Below, piece by piece: positions 32,522-44,799 of a stretch of DNA of 64,000 nucleotides; the stretch's first letter is position 1; every line of letters starts with the position of its first letter. The position numbers and the translations under genes are program-made. The notes under the pieces are model-generated. The model was given only the letters and a program-made list of their open reading frames with translations. It made no database searches and had not been told where the DNA came from. Source of the stretch: Haemaphysalis longicornis (lineage: Eukaryota > Arthropoda > Arachnida > Ixodida > Ixodidae); contig CM023457.1 of NCBI GenBank assembly GCA_013339765.2, positions 44,814,144-44,878,143 on the forward strand. The letters run 5' to 3'.

Positions 32522-34027
32522 AGGGGTCGTGAAGAGAAAATGCATTTGCCTTTGCTTAATTTTGTCTGCTTAAGCGACCTTTTAAGAACATAAATCCCAA
32601 ATATTTTCACAACTCATTGCTTGTGGAATTTAGGAGGCACCTCTGAAATTCTCATTTTGAGGCATATCACAAGCGACCATGCGCGTGTTGTCGGTCTGAC
32701 GTGCAACTAGCAGTGACGTCATGTCAAGTACATTCGAGAGTTCAACACGTCCAATGTTATTTGCGTACATTGTTCTGCAAAGTTGCAAACCCATTATTTT
32801 AAAAATAATGCATCCTTTATTCATTGCCAAAAACAGTTTTCTATCCACGTGGCAGTGTCGTGACCGCTTCAGTTGTCTGGCAAACATTGTAGCAAAACTC
32901 AGACTTACTGGCTGTTTGTACAGTTTGTAGAATTTCATGTTGTTTTACCGAGTTCCCTTCGGAATCTTACCTTTTTTGTATGAAATGGCACAAAACCGCT
33001 CACGCAAGAAAAAGGGCCCCATGTGCGATTCGAACTTGCGGCCTCCGGGCCAGCCGAACGTTACGGCCAGCCTAGTCGGACACTTTGTCCACTACATTAT
33101 TGACGTGAGAAGTGCACGCGGCAAAAAACTGCTGCATAAAAGCCGCCTTGTGTTTGTAACCCACCACCCTGTCGTGTTTTCACAAATTCTAATCAACCCA
33201 GAGCTTTAACTGCCAACCTACTGTTGAACATTTCTGCAGTAAGCCAAAGGGGAGCGTATACAATCAACAAAACAGCATTATTTATTGGAGGAAACAGGAA
33301 AGCAATCGAACTACGTGATGGTGGGACTCGGCGCTCGGGGCTGGGGTGCTGCTTCTCACTAGTTATTTTTGCGCTTGATAAGTAAATGATGGATGGGTTT
33401 CAAGTCCCGACTACTCGAAGTTCCTTCGATAAACGTGTTTATGTAATAAATTTTCATTTTAAGCGTTCAGTCATTTATCTTGCCAGGTCAGAAGTTTCAC
33501 GTTCGCACAACTCACATTACAGGCTACATGAGACAGACGTCGGCAAACTTGTGCAAGCATATCGGCTAGCAAAAAGACAGTTTAGACTCGTGCGAAACAG
33601 CGTAAACAGTTTACAAATGCCCAGTTTAGATTAAACATGGTTGCTTCTCCCGGCGCCACTGACCCGCGTTGTTGACTGAAAGTTTGATAATGTTGATCAG
33701 TCGTATCAGAGATCAGACATCTCCCGTTCAGTTACAGGGCAAGTTTCATCATGGAGCCGATGTTGTAGCTTTATCTGATCCCTTTGCAAGCCCGCTCTAT
33801 GTCGACATATTGTGCAGACGAGGGAGAACTGTGATTGGCTTCTTACTGACTTACTGAAACGTCACTTCACGAGTTGAGGAGGAAAGCTTCGGTGAAACCG
33901 TAACTGCATTTGTTTTCCTATTTGCTGATATCGGGCAAACGAAACGTGTATGCATTGTTTTTTATTAAGGTTCCACGGTTATAAGTGCACACACAGCACA
34001 GTTTTTTTAAATCTCTTCACGACCCCT
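32522..34027. mobile_element. TTAA-type (Kolobok-like) non-autonomous element
   Basis: Ends AGGGGTCGTGAAGAG and CTCTTCACGACCCCT are perfect inverted repeats over 15 bp with TTAA on both sides (32518-32521, 34028-34031). Inside, a tRNA-like remnant with CGATTCGAACTTGCGGCC lies near 33020-33050. It ends 70 bp before the zinc-finger exon at 34098 and so lies just inside that intron. Confidence 0.8.
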
Positions 34028-34097
34028 TTAAAGCAACGTTTAATTCCTTCTGTGCAGATTACCAATAGTGAATTTTCGTGATTGTTTCTTATTACAG

Positions 34098-34483
34098 GTG
34101 CTGTACAAAGATGGGAAAGCTGCCAGGACGTGGGGCAACATTTGGCATCAGGGAAAGATGGCGAAGGCGATACGATGCATTGTCCGTCCATGGGAAACAA
34201 ACCGCTTTCTTCAACCCAGAGGAAAAAGAACTACTGCCATCAGTGTCACTTCTGCCCTTACGTGGCCCCTTCCCGTCATGGTCTGATCAAGCACGTGAGG
34301 ATTCACACGGGGGAGAGGCCATTTCAGTGCGACGTGTGCTCACGCAAGTTCACCCAACGACACGTGCTCAAAACTCACATGCTCACGCACACAGGGGAGA
34401 AACCGTTTCTGTGCCGTTTGTGCCTGAGTGCCTTCAAGTGGAAAAAGCAACTGAAAAGACACTTACAAACGGAGCACGTCTAA
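34098..34483 (+). CDS. Terminal exon with three C2H2 zinc fingers (cassette A)
   Basis: The 3' splice site is TTTCTTATTACAG at 34097; the first two bases complete a codon, and the frame runs to a stop at 34481-34483. After a 50-residue low-complexity lead (AVQRWESCQDVGQ...) come three fingers: CHFCPYVAPSRHGLIKHVRIH, joined by HTGERPF to CDVCSRKFTQRHVLKTHMLTH, joined by TGEKPF to CRLCLSAFKWKKQLKRHLQTEH. All zinc ligands are present. Canonical linkers imply DNA binding. No BTB or other partner domain is in this exon, so it should be the 3' end of a longer transcript. The arrangement is shared with four other loci downstream. Gene identity unknown. Confidence 0.75.
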
Positions 34484-35559
34484 GGCTGGTTCGCACAACT
34501 CTTACAAGCAGATCTTTGTCGGAGCTGCAAAATTCAACTCTTCTTAAAAGGACAGAACCGATTTTTGTGGATTGCATGACCTCTAGCTCATACAAAAGCC
34601 TGCGTTTTATATAGGGAAAAACAAGAAGGCAGTTTCAGATAAATTGGTTGAAATTAGTACAATTTGGAACTAAAATTTCTGAAGCCTGAAAGGGGACGCA
34701 TGTAGTGTCTATGTATGTTGTTACTGTACATATACAAACAGCTTCGTCGGTTTCCATGTGCACAAAGAAACGAGACAGGCTACATTTTGTTATTGATTTA
34801 TCTTGAGACAAGTTTTACAGTGAAGCTGTTGTCTTCTCGTCGGTCGGAAAATTTCATGTCATAAACAAGAATCCCGGGCAGGTTCGAGCAGTTCTCGCCC
34901 AAGACTCCAAGCGCATGCGTCAGGCTAGGGAGGACCCACAATTTCCTGCCAGAAAAGCCCAGTGCAAACTTTCTTTGCAATCAGGCATACAGCATAGATT
35001 TCAGTATTCGTAAAAAAACAAGCATCGAAATCGCACGCAGATAATAAGATGCCTGTGAACAGTGGGGCACCTCTATCTGTTCCTGGTAAAGACTAGGTTT
35101 GCAGCTGCTTGCGAAACGGGGGCTTGACGTAATTTGCGGGTGAGCGCATGTGTCAGTCTCTGCCGCCAGGAAGCTGAGCGCAAGTGACAAACCCGCTGAG
35201 ACGACGAGGAACATTTCATACCCTCCCACATCAGTGGTTTACAAAAGCTTCGTGGATATTTGCAGGGCAGGATTGCAGCCATTTTTTAAATGTCTCTTTT
35301 TATCTCACGTACAGTTAAATGTACGTTGCTATGCGCCTCACTGCCGCGGTTGCCAGATTCATTTTAGAAGTATCCGTAAGACTTGATCTAGAAATTCTGC
35401 TTTAAATGTCACGGACCACATAAGCAAAACATTTTTAGTACAAGGTATTTCGTGTGGTGCCCTTCATTCGGGATGGAGAGCATATGCACCACAAAAATTG
35501 GTTGTCTGTCCTTTCAAAGAAAAAAGTTAGTTGAAGCATTAGCTATTCTTTTTTTCAGC
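34484..35559. other. Sequence downstream of cassette A
   Basis: The first 130 bases keep weak similarity to the 3' flanks of cassettes B and C (CTTACAA, GTCGGAGCTGC). Beyond this nothing is recognised. No AATAAA is close to the stop of cassette A. Confidence 0.35.
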
Positions 35560-36110
35560 GACCTAGTAACCTAGGTTCCAGTTCTGGCATTGTAATTTAT
35601 GGGTGGCAGTACCATAACCCTTTCAGTTGTACCGTGCCTGCCAATTTTTTTAGAACACTTGATGCCTAGCTGGTGGATTGTGCTATTGATGGTTTGTGCC
35701 TAGCATAATTGCCCATGTTGCATATATCCAGCTCATATCCAGCTATGAGTGTTGCTTGTGCGGTTTCTATTGTTTTTCAGTGTGCAATGAATATGCTCAC
35801 TATTTTGCAGATGTCTAGTTAGCATGCTTCTGTGTTCTGTGCCTGCTCCCCATTAAATTGTGTCAAATCACTCCCAGCACTGATCAAACGTGTGTGTGGG
35901 CTTCTTTTAGTTCATGTTCTGGAGCTCAGTTTTGTTTTATCTATGATTCTTCTGATATGTTGCGAGTTTGAGATTCTTTGCCCACAGTCTTTTTAGTTTA
36001 AAGACCTTAAACGGAGTTGTAGCATTTGCTGGTTTCCAGCAGCAATATAAAAAACAACTGGAAAAGCACAGGTGCCTGTGGATTTACAAGGTCCTCTTGT
36101 TTTAAATATT
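35560..36110 (+). repeat. Upstream duplicated block (copy 2)
   Basis: Homologous to 31950-32475 (see the shared blocks there). It precedes the decayed cassette B as copy 1 precedes cassette A. Confidence 0.7.
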
Positions 36111-37927
36111 TGAGGCTCCATATTACAGTGGGCCTGATTAATTTTCATTGTGTATCAATTAACTTCAGTTTAATGCCTTACGCCCAGTATTCTACCAATT
36201 GTTTTTTGTGCAGACCCATCGTAGATTTGATAAAAAAGTAATCCGAGAAAGTTTACTCTGAAATACAAGTAAGACAAAGCACTCCACAATCTAAACTTAG
36301 GGGAGCAGAGTTAGAATATTAGCACTTTGAAATTGTCTTAGTAACTAATTATTAAGCTGGTTTTTCATTCACGCATGTCCACACAAACTACATGTTTACA
36401 CATCATGTGAAGGGGCTGGAATGAACAGCACTTGGAAAAAAAGCAGGAAAACTTTACAACTGGGAAAACGTCACTCGGAAAACTTCACGACAGTGCGTGC
36501 ACATGTAATCACTGCAAAAAATGTTGGCTGTAGCTTTACCACGGTGAATGGGCAGATTTGGCAATTAATATTGAACTGGTTTTGGCCTTACAGCCTGGAG
36601 AAACTCGACATTGTCAAGTAGAGCACTGCAGGTCTAGTGCAAAGACATGCACTCTGTCGAGTAACTGCTGCCACTGTAGCAATGCCCACTTTGCAATGAA
36701 AAACTCAAAATCCCTAAATAATCACAGCAAGATCATTACTCATTCATGCTCTAACATAAAATGTAGACAGCTCGGTTGTAAGACTAAATCGGCATCACAA
36801 AAGTTACTTCACCTGCATTCTAATTTTCTAAGAACTCATCTCTTCTGAAAGCTCAATGCTAGCAGATTTTCATACCACGAAAAGGCAAATTGTATGGAGT
36901 GTAAGATTCATGTTCCAATTTATTTCATCTTAACGTATCGTTTATTTGGTCAAATATCTACCACGCTGGCTCAGTGTGAGCAGTATGCTGGAATCCAGTG
37001 CAGTCTTGATTGTTCCCCTTCGAGTCAGCCAAATTTTCATGAACTTTTGATCTTGCACAAGGGCTTATTTAAGCAGAGAAACCCAAATGATCTGCAATAA
37101 TCAGGGCACCTCTTTTAAAATGTAATCCAGATGTTATAGCTGTTAAGATATAAAAACAAAGGGTTCCAGACTACTGTTAACAAATTTATGCCATATTTAG
37201 AGGGGGAATTTAAATGCTTGGCAGCCAGACTCTTGTTTTATGCACTAAATATAAAATAAGTACAAAGATTTGCTATACAAGAATGACTGCACTCCTCTGA
37301 GAACCTAAAAGCACCAAACGTGATTGTTTGAAGGTCATAATGTTGCACCTGCTGATATGGAGGTTTGCTTTGAGTGTATTTAGCACATTGCATTCAATTT
37401 TAAATGCTTACATTTTAAAGTAAGCTTAAGCCACGAGTTCAAACGCGGCATGATTTTTCAAAAACAATTGCTGCTAGGTTTAACTGTTGTGTAGTTATGT
37501 TAAAATCTGCCTGTAAACTGAGTTGTACACATCGCAAGCATTTCCTACTTGCGTTAAACAACTTACATGAGCTTCACTTGACCCGTAATGCACCTGAAAT
37601 CCTTGGCGTTCACACAGCAATCACCCCGAGCCAGAAATTTTATATTAACTTGAAAGCTGTTCTTAAGTTTGAACTATGTCACCTTGACCTTTTAATATCA
37701 GTCTTCAAAACGATGAAACTCTAGGTTTTGCTCTAATAATTACATTTAGCAGTTTTTCCTTACTGTAAACTACCTGTGTTAGTAGTCGCTTTAGTCATTC
37801 CTAAAATGTTAGGTACTCATGGGGTTGGAGCTTTGAATTTGAAAAAAAAACCTTAATACCTCTTTATTGTTTTCTGTAAAGATTTCTGAGAATGAAGTTC
37901 GGTGGTTGTTCTCTATTACCAATGCAG

Positions 37928-38300
37928 ACAAAAGATGGTAATGCTGCCAGGACATGGGGCACCGTGTGGCTCCGAAGAAAGACAACAAAGGCGACACAAT
38001 GCCTAGTCTGTTTACAAGGTGCACGCTACCCTCTTCAACCCAGGGAAAAAGGAGCTACGGCCACCAGTGTCACTTCTGCCCTTACGTGGCTTCGAGTGCC
38101 CGTTTAATCGAGCACATGAGGATACACACAGGGGAGAGGACATTCCAGTGCAGCATGTGGTCTCGCAAGTTCACCCAATGACATGTGCTCAGTATGCACA
38201 TGCTGAGGCACACGGGGGAGAAGCCGTTTGCGCGCAGTTTCTGCCCAAGTGTCTTCAAATGGAAACAGCAGCGGAAAAGACACAAGAGAAGCACATCTGA
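37928..38300 (+). pseudogene. Decayed three-finger zinc-finger exon (cassette B)
   Basis: Collinear with cassette A. Finger 1 is intact (CHFCPYVASSARLIEHMRIH). Finger 2 has lost its second Cys (CSMW) and then meets a stop, TGA, where cassette A has CGA in FTQRHV. Finger 3 is in the same frame but lacks its first Cys (ARSFCPSVFKWKQQRKRH). The splice-site region has shifted to CCAATGCAG. It cannot encode the module. An AATAAA at 38427 remains. Confidence 0.75.
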
Positions 38301-38426
38301 GGCTGGTTTGCTGTCACAGCTTAAAAACGGCACGGAACTGCGAATGTTGTTCCGAAGTGCAGCCTTACGACTCTTACAACCACAGTTTTGTCAGCAGCAA
38401 AGTGTAACCTTCGTAAATTGTCCAGG

Positions 38427-38432
38427 AATAAA
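38427..38432 (+). promoter_or_regulatory. Poly(A) signal AATAAA after cassette B
   Basis: AATAAA 127 bp after the cassette's stop position; the equivalent occurs after cassette C at 40531. It suggests the ancestral exon was a 3'-terminal one. Confidence 0.4.
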
Positions 38433-39851
38433 CGGATGATTCATATTTGGATACACATGGGTGTCTTTCTTAGGTGGGGATAAGTCTCAAATCCTTCCTT
38501 TTTCCCTCGGTACGATTCTTGAACCGACATATACCTATGGTTCTTGAAGCAACGCATTCCTTGCTGGCTCTTGTCTTTCGAGTGGGGATGCATGTGTAGC
38601 GCAAAGACATGCACTTGGTTGATCAGTAACTGCTGCCTATGTAGCAATGATGCATCCTTTGTTCGGAAAAACGAAACTCCCAGAACCAAGCATAAGTTAA
38701 CATCAAGCGTAAACTGCTGGGTTTTCAGCCTAAATTGTCATCAAAAAACGGACTTCGCTTTCACTTTCATTACGAATGTCTAATAACTGCACTTCCCTTT
38801 CAGAAGCTCGATGCTGACAGATTTTTATACTATGCAGTTTTGTTCATTCAGCCACAGGTTACGGAGTGTAAGCCTCATGTGTGGTTTAACTCATGTTAAT
38901 ATATTGTGCATCTGGTAAAATATCTATGTAACTATGTGTGTATGGCATGCTGGAGCCCAGTGTGTGGTTGTGCATTGTTTCCCATCATTTTAGCCGAATT
39001 TGACGAAGTTATAAACTTTTGTTTATTTGATGTACTTGTTTGTACAAAGGTGTATTTAAACCGAGGAATTCAAAATTATCTGCATAAATTAAGGCACCTC
39101 ATCTAAGGCATGGTCAAATCGCATTTTAGACATTCTTATGACCATTGAGATGCAGAAGCAAAAGGTGCCAGGCTAATTTTGACAAATCTTTGTCCTATTC
39201 AGGAGTGAAATTTAAATCAGGTGGCAGCCAGACTTTTTTAAACCTTACGTTTAAAAACAAGTACAGAGAGCTGCTAAACCAAGATGACTGCATTCCTTTG
39301 AGAACTGAAAAGTACTCCTGGGTGAGAGTTTGAAGCTCACAATGTTGGGCTTGCTGACAGAAGAATATATTTAGCACAGTGGGTTTGCTTTTAAATGCTT
39401 TAGTTTAAAGTAACTGAGTCATAGGTTAAACTTCAGCGTTAACATATTTCCAGTTTGAGTTACACAACCTACGTGAGCTACAATCTTCTTGAGCTTCACT
39501 TGTTCTTAAGGGCATCAAATCATTGATGTTCACACAACAGCCGCCCCTAAAGGAGAATTTTATATTAACTTGAAAGCCGTTCATAACTTTGAATCGTGTC
39601 ATCTTAGCTCGGTTGTTAATATAAGTCATCAGAAAGACAACATTTTAGGTTTTCTTCAAATTAATCACCAAATTCAGTTTTTCCTCACGCTAATCATTAA
39701 ATTTAGTATGTTTTTTCTGTAAACCACCTGTGTTAGTAGTCACTACTGAAATTATCAAGGCGTATTACTCATGGTGTTGAATGAAGCTTTCGGATAGAAT
39801 AAACCCTTAAAATTAACGTTTAGTTTTTTGTGTAATGATATTAAAGTTCGG

Positions 39852-40000
39852 TGGATGTTTTTTATTGATTTATTGATGCATTATGCGGTTTTACATACCC
39901 AAGTAAACACATGGGTTCTGAGGCATGCCATAGTAAATGGCCGAAATATTGATACTGGCGTGTTGGCTTTTTGCCTCCATCTGAAAAGCAGCCACCGTGG
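39852..40000 (-). mobile_element. tRNA-derived SINE (Ruka-like), internally deleted, reverse orientation
   Basis: TTGATTTATTGATG tail, then GGCGTGTTGGCTTTTTGCC and CCATCTGAAAAGCAGCCACCG of the SINE; the central core is missing. It ends about 20 bp before the former splice site of cassette C. Confidence 0.65.
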
Positions 40001-40019
40001 TTCGTTATTACAAATGCAG

Positions 40020-40391
40020 AAAAAAGATGGCACTGCTATGAAGACATGCGGCACCATTTGGCTTCAGAGAAAGACCGAAAAGGCAAGACGACGCATAGTC
40101 TGTCCACGAGATGCAAGCCGGTTTTCTTCAACTAAGGAAAAAAAGTGTTATCGATGTCACTTCTGCCCTTACGTAGCCACTTCGCGTGCCCATCTGATCA
40201 AGCACGAGGATTCACACGGGGTAGAGGCCGTTTCAGTACAATGCGTGCTCACGCAAGTTACCCAATGACACATGCTCAAAACTGACATACTGAGGCACGC
40301 TCGGGAGAAACCATTTCGGTGCAGTTCATGCCCAAGTGCCTTCAAGTGGAAGCAGCATCTGAGAAGAGACTTAGCAAGGCAGCACATCTAA
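40020..40391 (+). pseudogene. Decayed three-finger zinc-finger exon (cassette C)
   Basis: Finger 1 begins well (CHFCPYVATSRAHLIKH) but a 2-base loss at CACGAGGATT shifts the frame. Finger 2 has a further 1-base loss (AAGTTACCC for AAGTTCACCC) and carries the same TGA seen in cassette B. Finger 3 residues are scattered over frames. Because the TGA is shared with B, the copy was already inactive when the unit was duplicated. Confidence 0.75.
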
Positions 40392-40530
40392 GGCTGGTTT
40401 GCTTGCACAGCTCCAAAATGGCATGTTCTGCTGCACGGAACTGTGAATGTCAGTCTCAAAAGCGGCCTTACAACTCCTATGTCAACGTTTTTGTCAGAGC
40501 TGCGAAATGTAACTTTTCCTAATGCTCCAG

Positions 40531-40536
40531 AATAAA
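40531..40536 (+). promoter_or_regulatory. Poly(A) signal AATAAA after cassette C
   Basis: Matches the position of the AATAAA after cassette B within the duplicated unit. Confidence 0.4.
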
Positions 40537-40571
40537 CTGGCTCATGTTTGGCTACGAGTGTCTTTGTCGGC

Positions 40572-43010
40572 TGGGGTAACACTCGAACCCTTTACACCCG
40601 ATCATGGCTCCAGAGCCAACATTCCTTGCTGGTTCTGTTCTTTTGAGCAGTGATTTGTGTGTAAGGGTGACCTGTGATTTATCTGAGTAAGGGTGCTTCA
40701 GCATGGCCGTGTTTAAAAAGAGGCGAGGTTCTGATTGGGCCTCAGCAAAATAGTGCTGCAGCCACAGCCACTTGCAACTGCTGTTTTGAAGGGAGCGTAG
40801 CACGCACCAGAATATGGCCCTTTGCCAATTGCATGGGCCAGAGGGAAAGCCTAAAGTGGCCAGCAGCTGAGGGAACTCGATGACATAGCCTGCACACACT
40901 TAGCCTGCACAAATGTGTGCATTGAGTTGATATTATCAGAAGCCTTGCTCACGAACTCTGGTAGTTGTCACTAAAAAAACTTGCGTGTTTATCAGTTTCA
41001 AAAGTGAATAGGTGCTGAGATGTCCTTAGGGTGTGGCTTCTTTAAGGCACGACGCAAGAATACATTGCCACGTGTGCTCCGACACAGTGTCCCATTTTGC
41101 TAATATCAAGGAGTGCCAACAGCCACCAGAACAGCTCAGTCATCCGATCGACTTTGAAAAGCTTCTGCGCCTGAAGTGGCAATGCAGAGGGGGAGAAAAC
41201 TTGTGCCAGAGGGAGCATGCACAAATGCGCTGACTGCACGTGAGGTGACTCGAAGGGCAGCGCACTCGAAGTTCAGCCAGTGTTCTCTCGACACGGTCAG
41301 CTGACGCCAGTTTGTCTTCATTTTTGTAGGCACAAGTTCACCTCGTTAAAACATTGCTCTTTTGTTCAGGGTTCTCAACATGTGTCATCATTTGTGGATA
41401 TAGAAAAGGGAAAACGGGCCATTGTGGCTAGTGCTGGCCAGCGGCCAGAAAATTCACAATGGATAGCGGACTACAAAGCTTCGTAGCTGTTACAGTGAAG
41501 GAGAGGGTACAGACACCTGATGACCGAAATGAAAGTGGCCACACTTCATTCTGAGGCTGCTCTGTGAAATGCCGATCGCGGTGGCCAGTTTTTTCTCCCG
41601 CGACATATGCCGCTAGCTTAGCCTAGGTCAAGTGCTTGTGACGTTACCTTGCCTCACTAAGAAGCACTGTTCGCCCTCCTGTGCTATTTTTTCTCTGTGC
41701 TTTAAGGTAATTTAGTGCTCGTAGGACACAAAAGGTATGATGTATTCAGAGAATAACAGCACGCAATGGTGTATCCGGCTGATGTTACAAGGGTGTGATG
41801 TTCCTCATTGGTAGTCGATCACTAAATTTTAAGTGCAGCTGTGGCAGAAATCAAAGCATGCTTTGGTTTGCAGATGCTGATGCATGTTTAAAAAAATTTC
41901 CCATGCAAAGAAACCACCACTCTTGCAAGTGTACTTTTTGCAATTGCAAAGAGGTTCGATTTCAGTCTGCAACTTACAATTGAACACTGTCGAGATTACC
42001 TCTTCCTGAGGCAACAAGCAGTTTTTTCTTCTTGATGGCCCAATCAATTATATCTGGACTCACCACACTACACAGAGGAACCCATGGCTTGGAAGGCGTG
42101 CATGTATTACTGAGGCTCACATTTACGCATGTTACACTCCATAGAAAGCAGCTGCAACTGGAACAGAACACTGCACTGTAATTTAACTTGACAGTATGCT
42201 GTACTGTGTGCTGTATGCTTTTGTTTTTGTAAAACAGTTTCAGAGGCTGAGTTCTTTCTGTTCCTGGTGTTTGTGAGGGTATGAGTTTGGGAAACCCATA
42301 CCTTTTCTGGGTATGGGTTTCCTGCATGGCTAATGTATCTGGAGATAACATGTGCAAGCAGCAATAAATCAGTACTTTTGTGTCAAATGTTCAACCGAGT
42401 GCTACTTTAGTTCATTCAGAAACTTGGCAGAATTTTTATTTAAACTCTCGTGCAACATAATTGAGGACACATCTTGTGAACAGTCGTTACAGCTTGGGCC
42501 ATCAAAAACTATAAGTAAAGAGAGAAAATATGCAAGTTTTACTTTCCTGCAGTCCATGAAAGACAACATAAATCAGATTTGCTACAACAGCAAACATAGG
42601 AAATAGAACCTATATATAAACTATTATCTTCATTGAAATTATTTCTTTTGAAGCCCTATGTAACTAACTCATACTACCAAATTACAAGTATACAAATTTT
42701 GCTTGTTATGACATGCCAAGCACAAGGATTGGCAACCTGCTGCCTGTTTCTGATATTCTTGGCATTTTTTGTATTATAGCTAGCTTTTTATATGTATCAT
42801 TTATTCCATGCTATGTATGCTTTACCATGTTTCTTCTCTTTTTTAAGCGGAGATCTATTTTGGTGAACATGTTAACTTTTTTCGGGAGCTTAGGTCACTC
42901 GCAATATGCCCGAGCTCAGGATTTAAGGCAAGCCAGAGCTTCCTAAAAAATGTCATCGTATTCTTCGCAAATGCATCGCTCTAAACCTTTATCCCCTGTC
43001 TATCATTCAG
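40572..43010. other. Unassigned sequence upstream of cassette D
   Basis: No exon recognised. A short inverted repeat (GGGAAACCCATACC, GGTATGGGTTTCC) lies at 42290-42322. The final 30 bases are a pyrimidine-rich 3' splice site for cassette D. Confidence 0.4.
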
Positions 43011-43387
43011 ATCAGACAACAGCACTCTGCTCCCATGACAACACCTGGCTCCTCCAATCAAGCTCACAGTCTGGCAGCAGGACACGCTATCACCGGGCCA
43101 CAGGAACCAAGCTGTACACCTGGAAGAGTGTGGAAAGCAACACACACCAGTGCAGCTACTGCCCTTACAACAGTTGTCGCCGCATAGATCTAGAGAAGCA
43201 TGTTAGGACCCACACAGGCGAAAAACCGTACAAGTGCAGCTGCTGCCCGTGTGCATTTACGCAGCGACCCCATTTGAAAGTCCACATGCGCAGCCACACA
43301 GGAGAGAAGCCATTCGTGTGCGGCCTGTGTGCAAGCGCCTTTAAATGGAAGCACCAGCTTGTAAAGCACAAGAAGCAGCAGCATTGA
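43011..43387 (+). CDS. Terminal exon with three C2H2 zinc fingers (cassette D)
   Basis: A pyrimidine-rich tract ending TATCATTCAG precedes position 43011. As in cassettes A and E, two bases complete the first codon. After a 45-residue Ser/Thr-rich lead the fingers are CSYCPYNSCRRIDLEKHVRTH, CSCCPCAFTQRPHLKVHMRSH and CGLCASAFKWKHQLVKHKKQQH, with TGEKPY and TGEKPF linkers, then a stop at 43385-43387. All ligands are intact. AATAAA lies at 44150. It shares the FTQR..LK.HM and SAFKWK.QL signature with cassette A, so both descend from one exon. It probably supplies an alternative DNA-binding end to the same protein. Confidence 0.8.
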
Positions 43388-44007
43388 TAATGCATTGCAG
43401 GTCAAAAGTTTTGCTTGCAACTTGTGCATACTGTAAAGCCATTTTTGGGTTGACTTCAACTTGTAATTTGAAATTAATCTTAACACAAAGGTTAGGTGCT
43501 CTGTGAATTCAATTTTTAGTGTTCAGACAGTACACTCTGAAAAGGTTTGTTACCAATTATTCCCTATGCAAGAAAAGCGATTCTGTATGAGTGTAGTGTC
43601 TTGAGTGAGTGATCCTTGTTTGCATTTAACCTTAGCTGGTTGAACAGAAGTTTCCTAATCAATAATTCCTTCCATCAACAATGTCTAAAATTCTGCAGTT
43701 TGACCTCTGTACTTCATCGGAAACGTGCACTTTCTTTGTATTAGACACCGATCATCATGTCAGGTACTGGGGAGAAAATGCAGTAACATGTTTTGCGTCA
43801 TTTTCGTCTATTTTGTTTGCAGTGAACATTTAGGGGTGCTTACACATATTCATCCTGATGTGTTATTACAGAACTACCCCATTGGAGATGTAAACTTGCT
43901 AAACTGTCTTCATTTGTGCTAACTGCACCATTAATTAAAATTCATTTCAGCTGTCCCTGCACTTCATTGGGCACGCGTCTTCCCGGGCTGTATTAATAGG
44001 CTCTATG

Positions 44008-44053
44008 CTTCAGTGTGATGAGTGAATATACTTCAGTGTGATGAGTGAAATAT
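44008..44053. repeat. Two tandem copies of a 23-bp repeat
   Basis: CTTCAGTGTGATGAGTGAA followed by TATA, repeated twice with one difference. It lies in the presumed 3' untranslated region of cassette D. Confidence 0.7.
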
Positions 44054-44149
44054 ACATAACAGCACACTAAAATTTGAATCGATTATGTAAAATTTCCTCT
44101 AAATTTGTCATTATGAAAGCTTTCCCAGGCAGCCTTGTCATGTTATCTG

Positions 44150-44155
44150 AATAAA
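44150..44155 (+). promoter_or_regulatory. Poly(A) signal AATAAA for cassette D
   Basis: First plausible AATAAA downstream of the cassette D stop (about 760 bp), followed by a T/G-rich stretch. Confidence 0.45.
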
Positions 44156-44799
44156 AGGTTTTACAAAAACAAATTTGAGTTTCTTGTTTGCAATTGTCTT
44201 TAAAAAACTTGACCAGACTGGTGAAATTAAATTTTTATTAATGTTTTGAATTGTTTTCACGCATGTTAGTGGGGCTAAAGCGCATTCCTTGTTGAACAGA
44301 ACAGGAGCAAACTGTTCTTGACAAACAAGGGCAGAACTTTAAGCAGTGGCATGTTTGTTCAGAAGAAAAATGGGGAAGATGAAGAAACCATACTTATGCT
44401 GTTTAACAAACCGCCCAGTATCGGTTGTCCAACGGTCTCGAACCTCTTCAGGAGACCGTTCAGGCACATTCTGTGACTTTCTTTTCTCGGCACAAACTGA
44501 ACGTTCACATTTATCTGGTAATCATATTTTTTTGTCAACAGAATGCTGTTTGCAGTTGAGTTGTCAAATGTGAATATAGTGCCTGATGAGGTTCCTAATC
44601 ATCCTATATCTAAAACCAGGCTACAAAGCCGTAGTCATTTATGGAGTTAGCAGTGGGGACACACTCCATTCTTTTGCATGTGTGTTTAAGATGGCGTCCA
44701 AACCATTCGAAATCATTTATTAGTGGCCTTCATAGTTCACATAGAAGAGCTTTTTTTTCTCATCAAAACATGCCTGTGAGCTTAAGCTCGGGATAAAAA

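Larger units (their letters stand above)
36540..38450 (+). repeat. Tandem unit B containing decayed zinc-finger cassette
   Basis: Matches unit C (38540-40570) block for block: GCAAAGACATGCACT, AACTGCTGCC, GAGTGTAAG, AAATATCTA, TTTTATATTAACTTGAAAGC, then the finger exon and an AATAAA. Confidence 0.75.
38540..40570 (+). repeat. Tandem unit C containing decayed zinc-finger cassette
   Basis: A second copy of the 2-kb unit (see unit B), inserted by a SINE remnant at 39852-40000. Confidence 0.75.

Noticed and set aside
33010..33060. tRNA gene in the 32522-34027 element
   Set aside because: Only a B-box-like GATTCGAAC is visible; no cloverleaf.
42713..42946. 77-codon hydrophobic frame as a membrane protein
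   Set aside because: T-rich intronic sequence upstream of the cassette D splice site; no family likeness.
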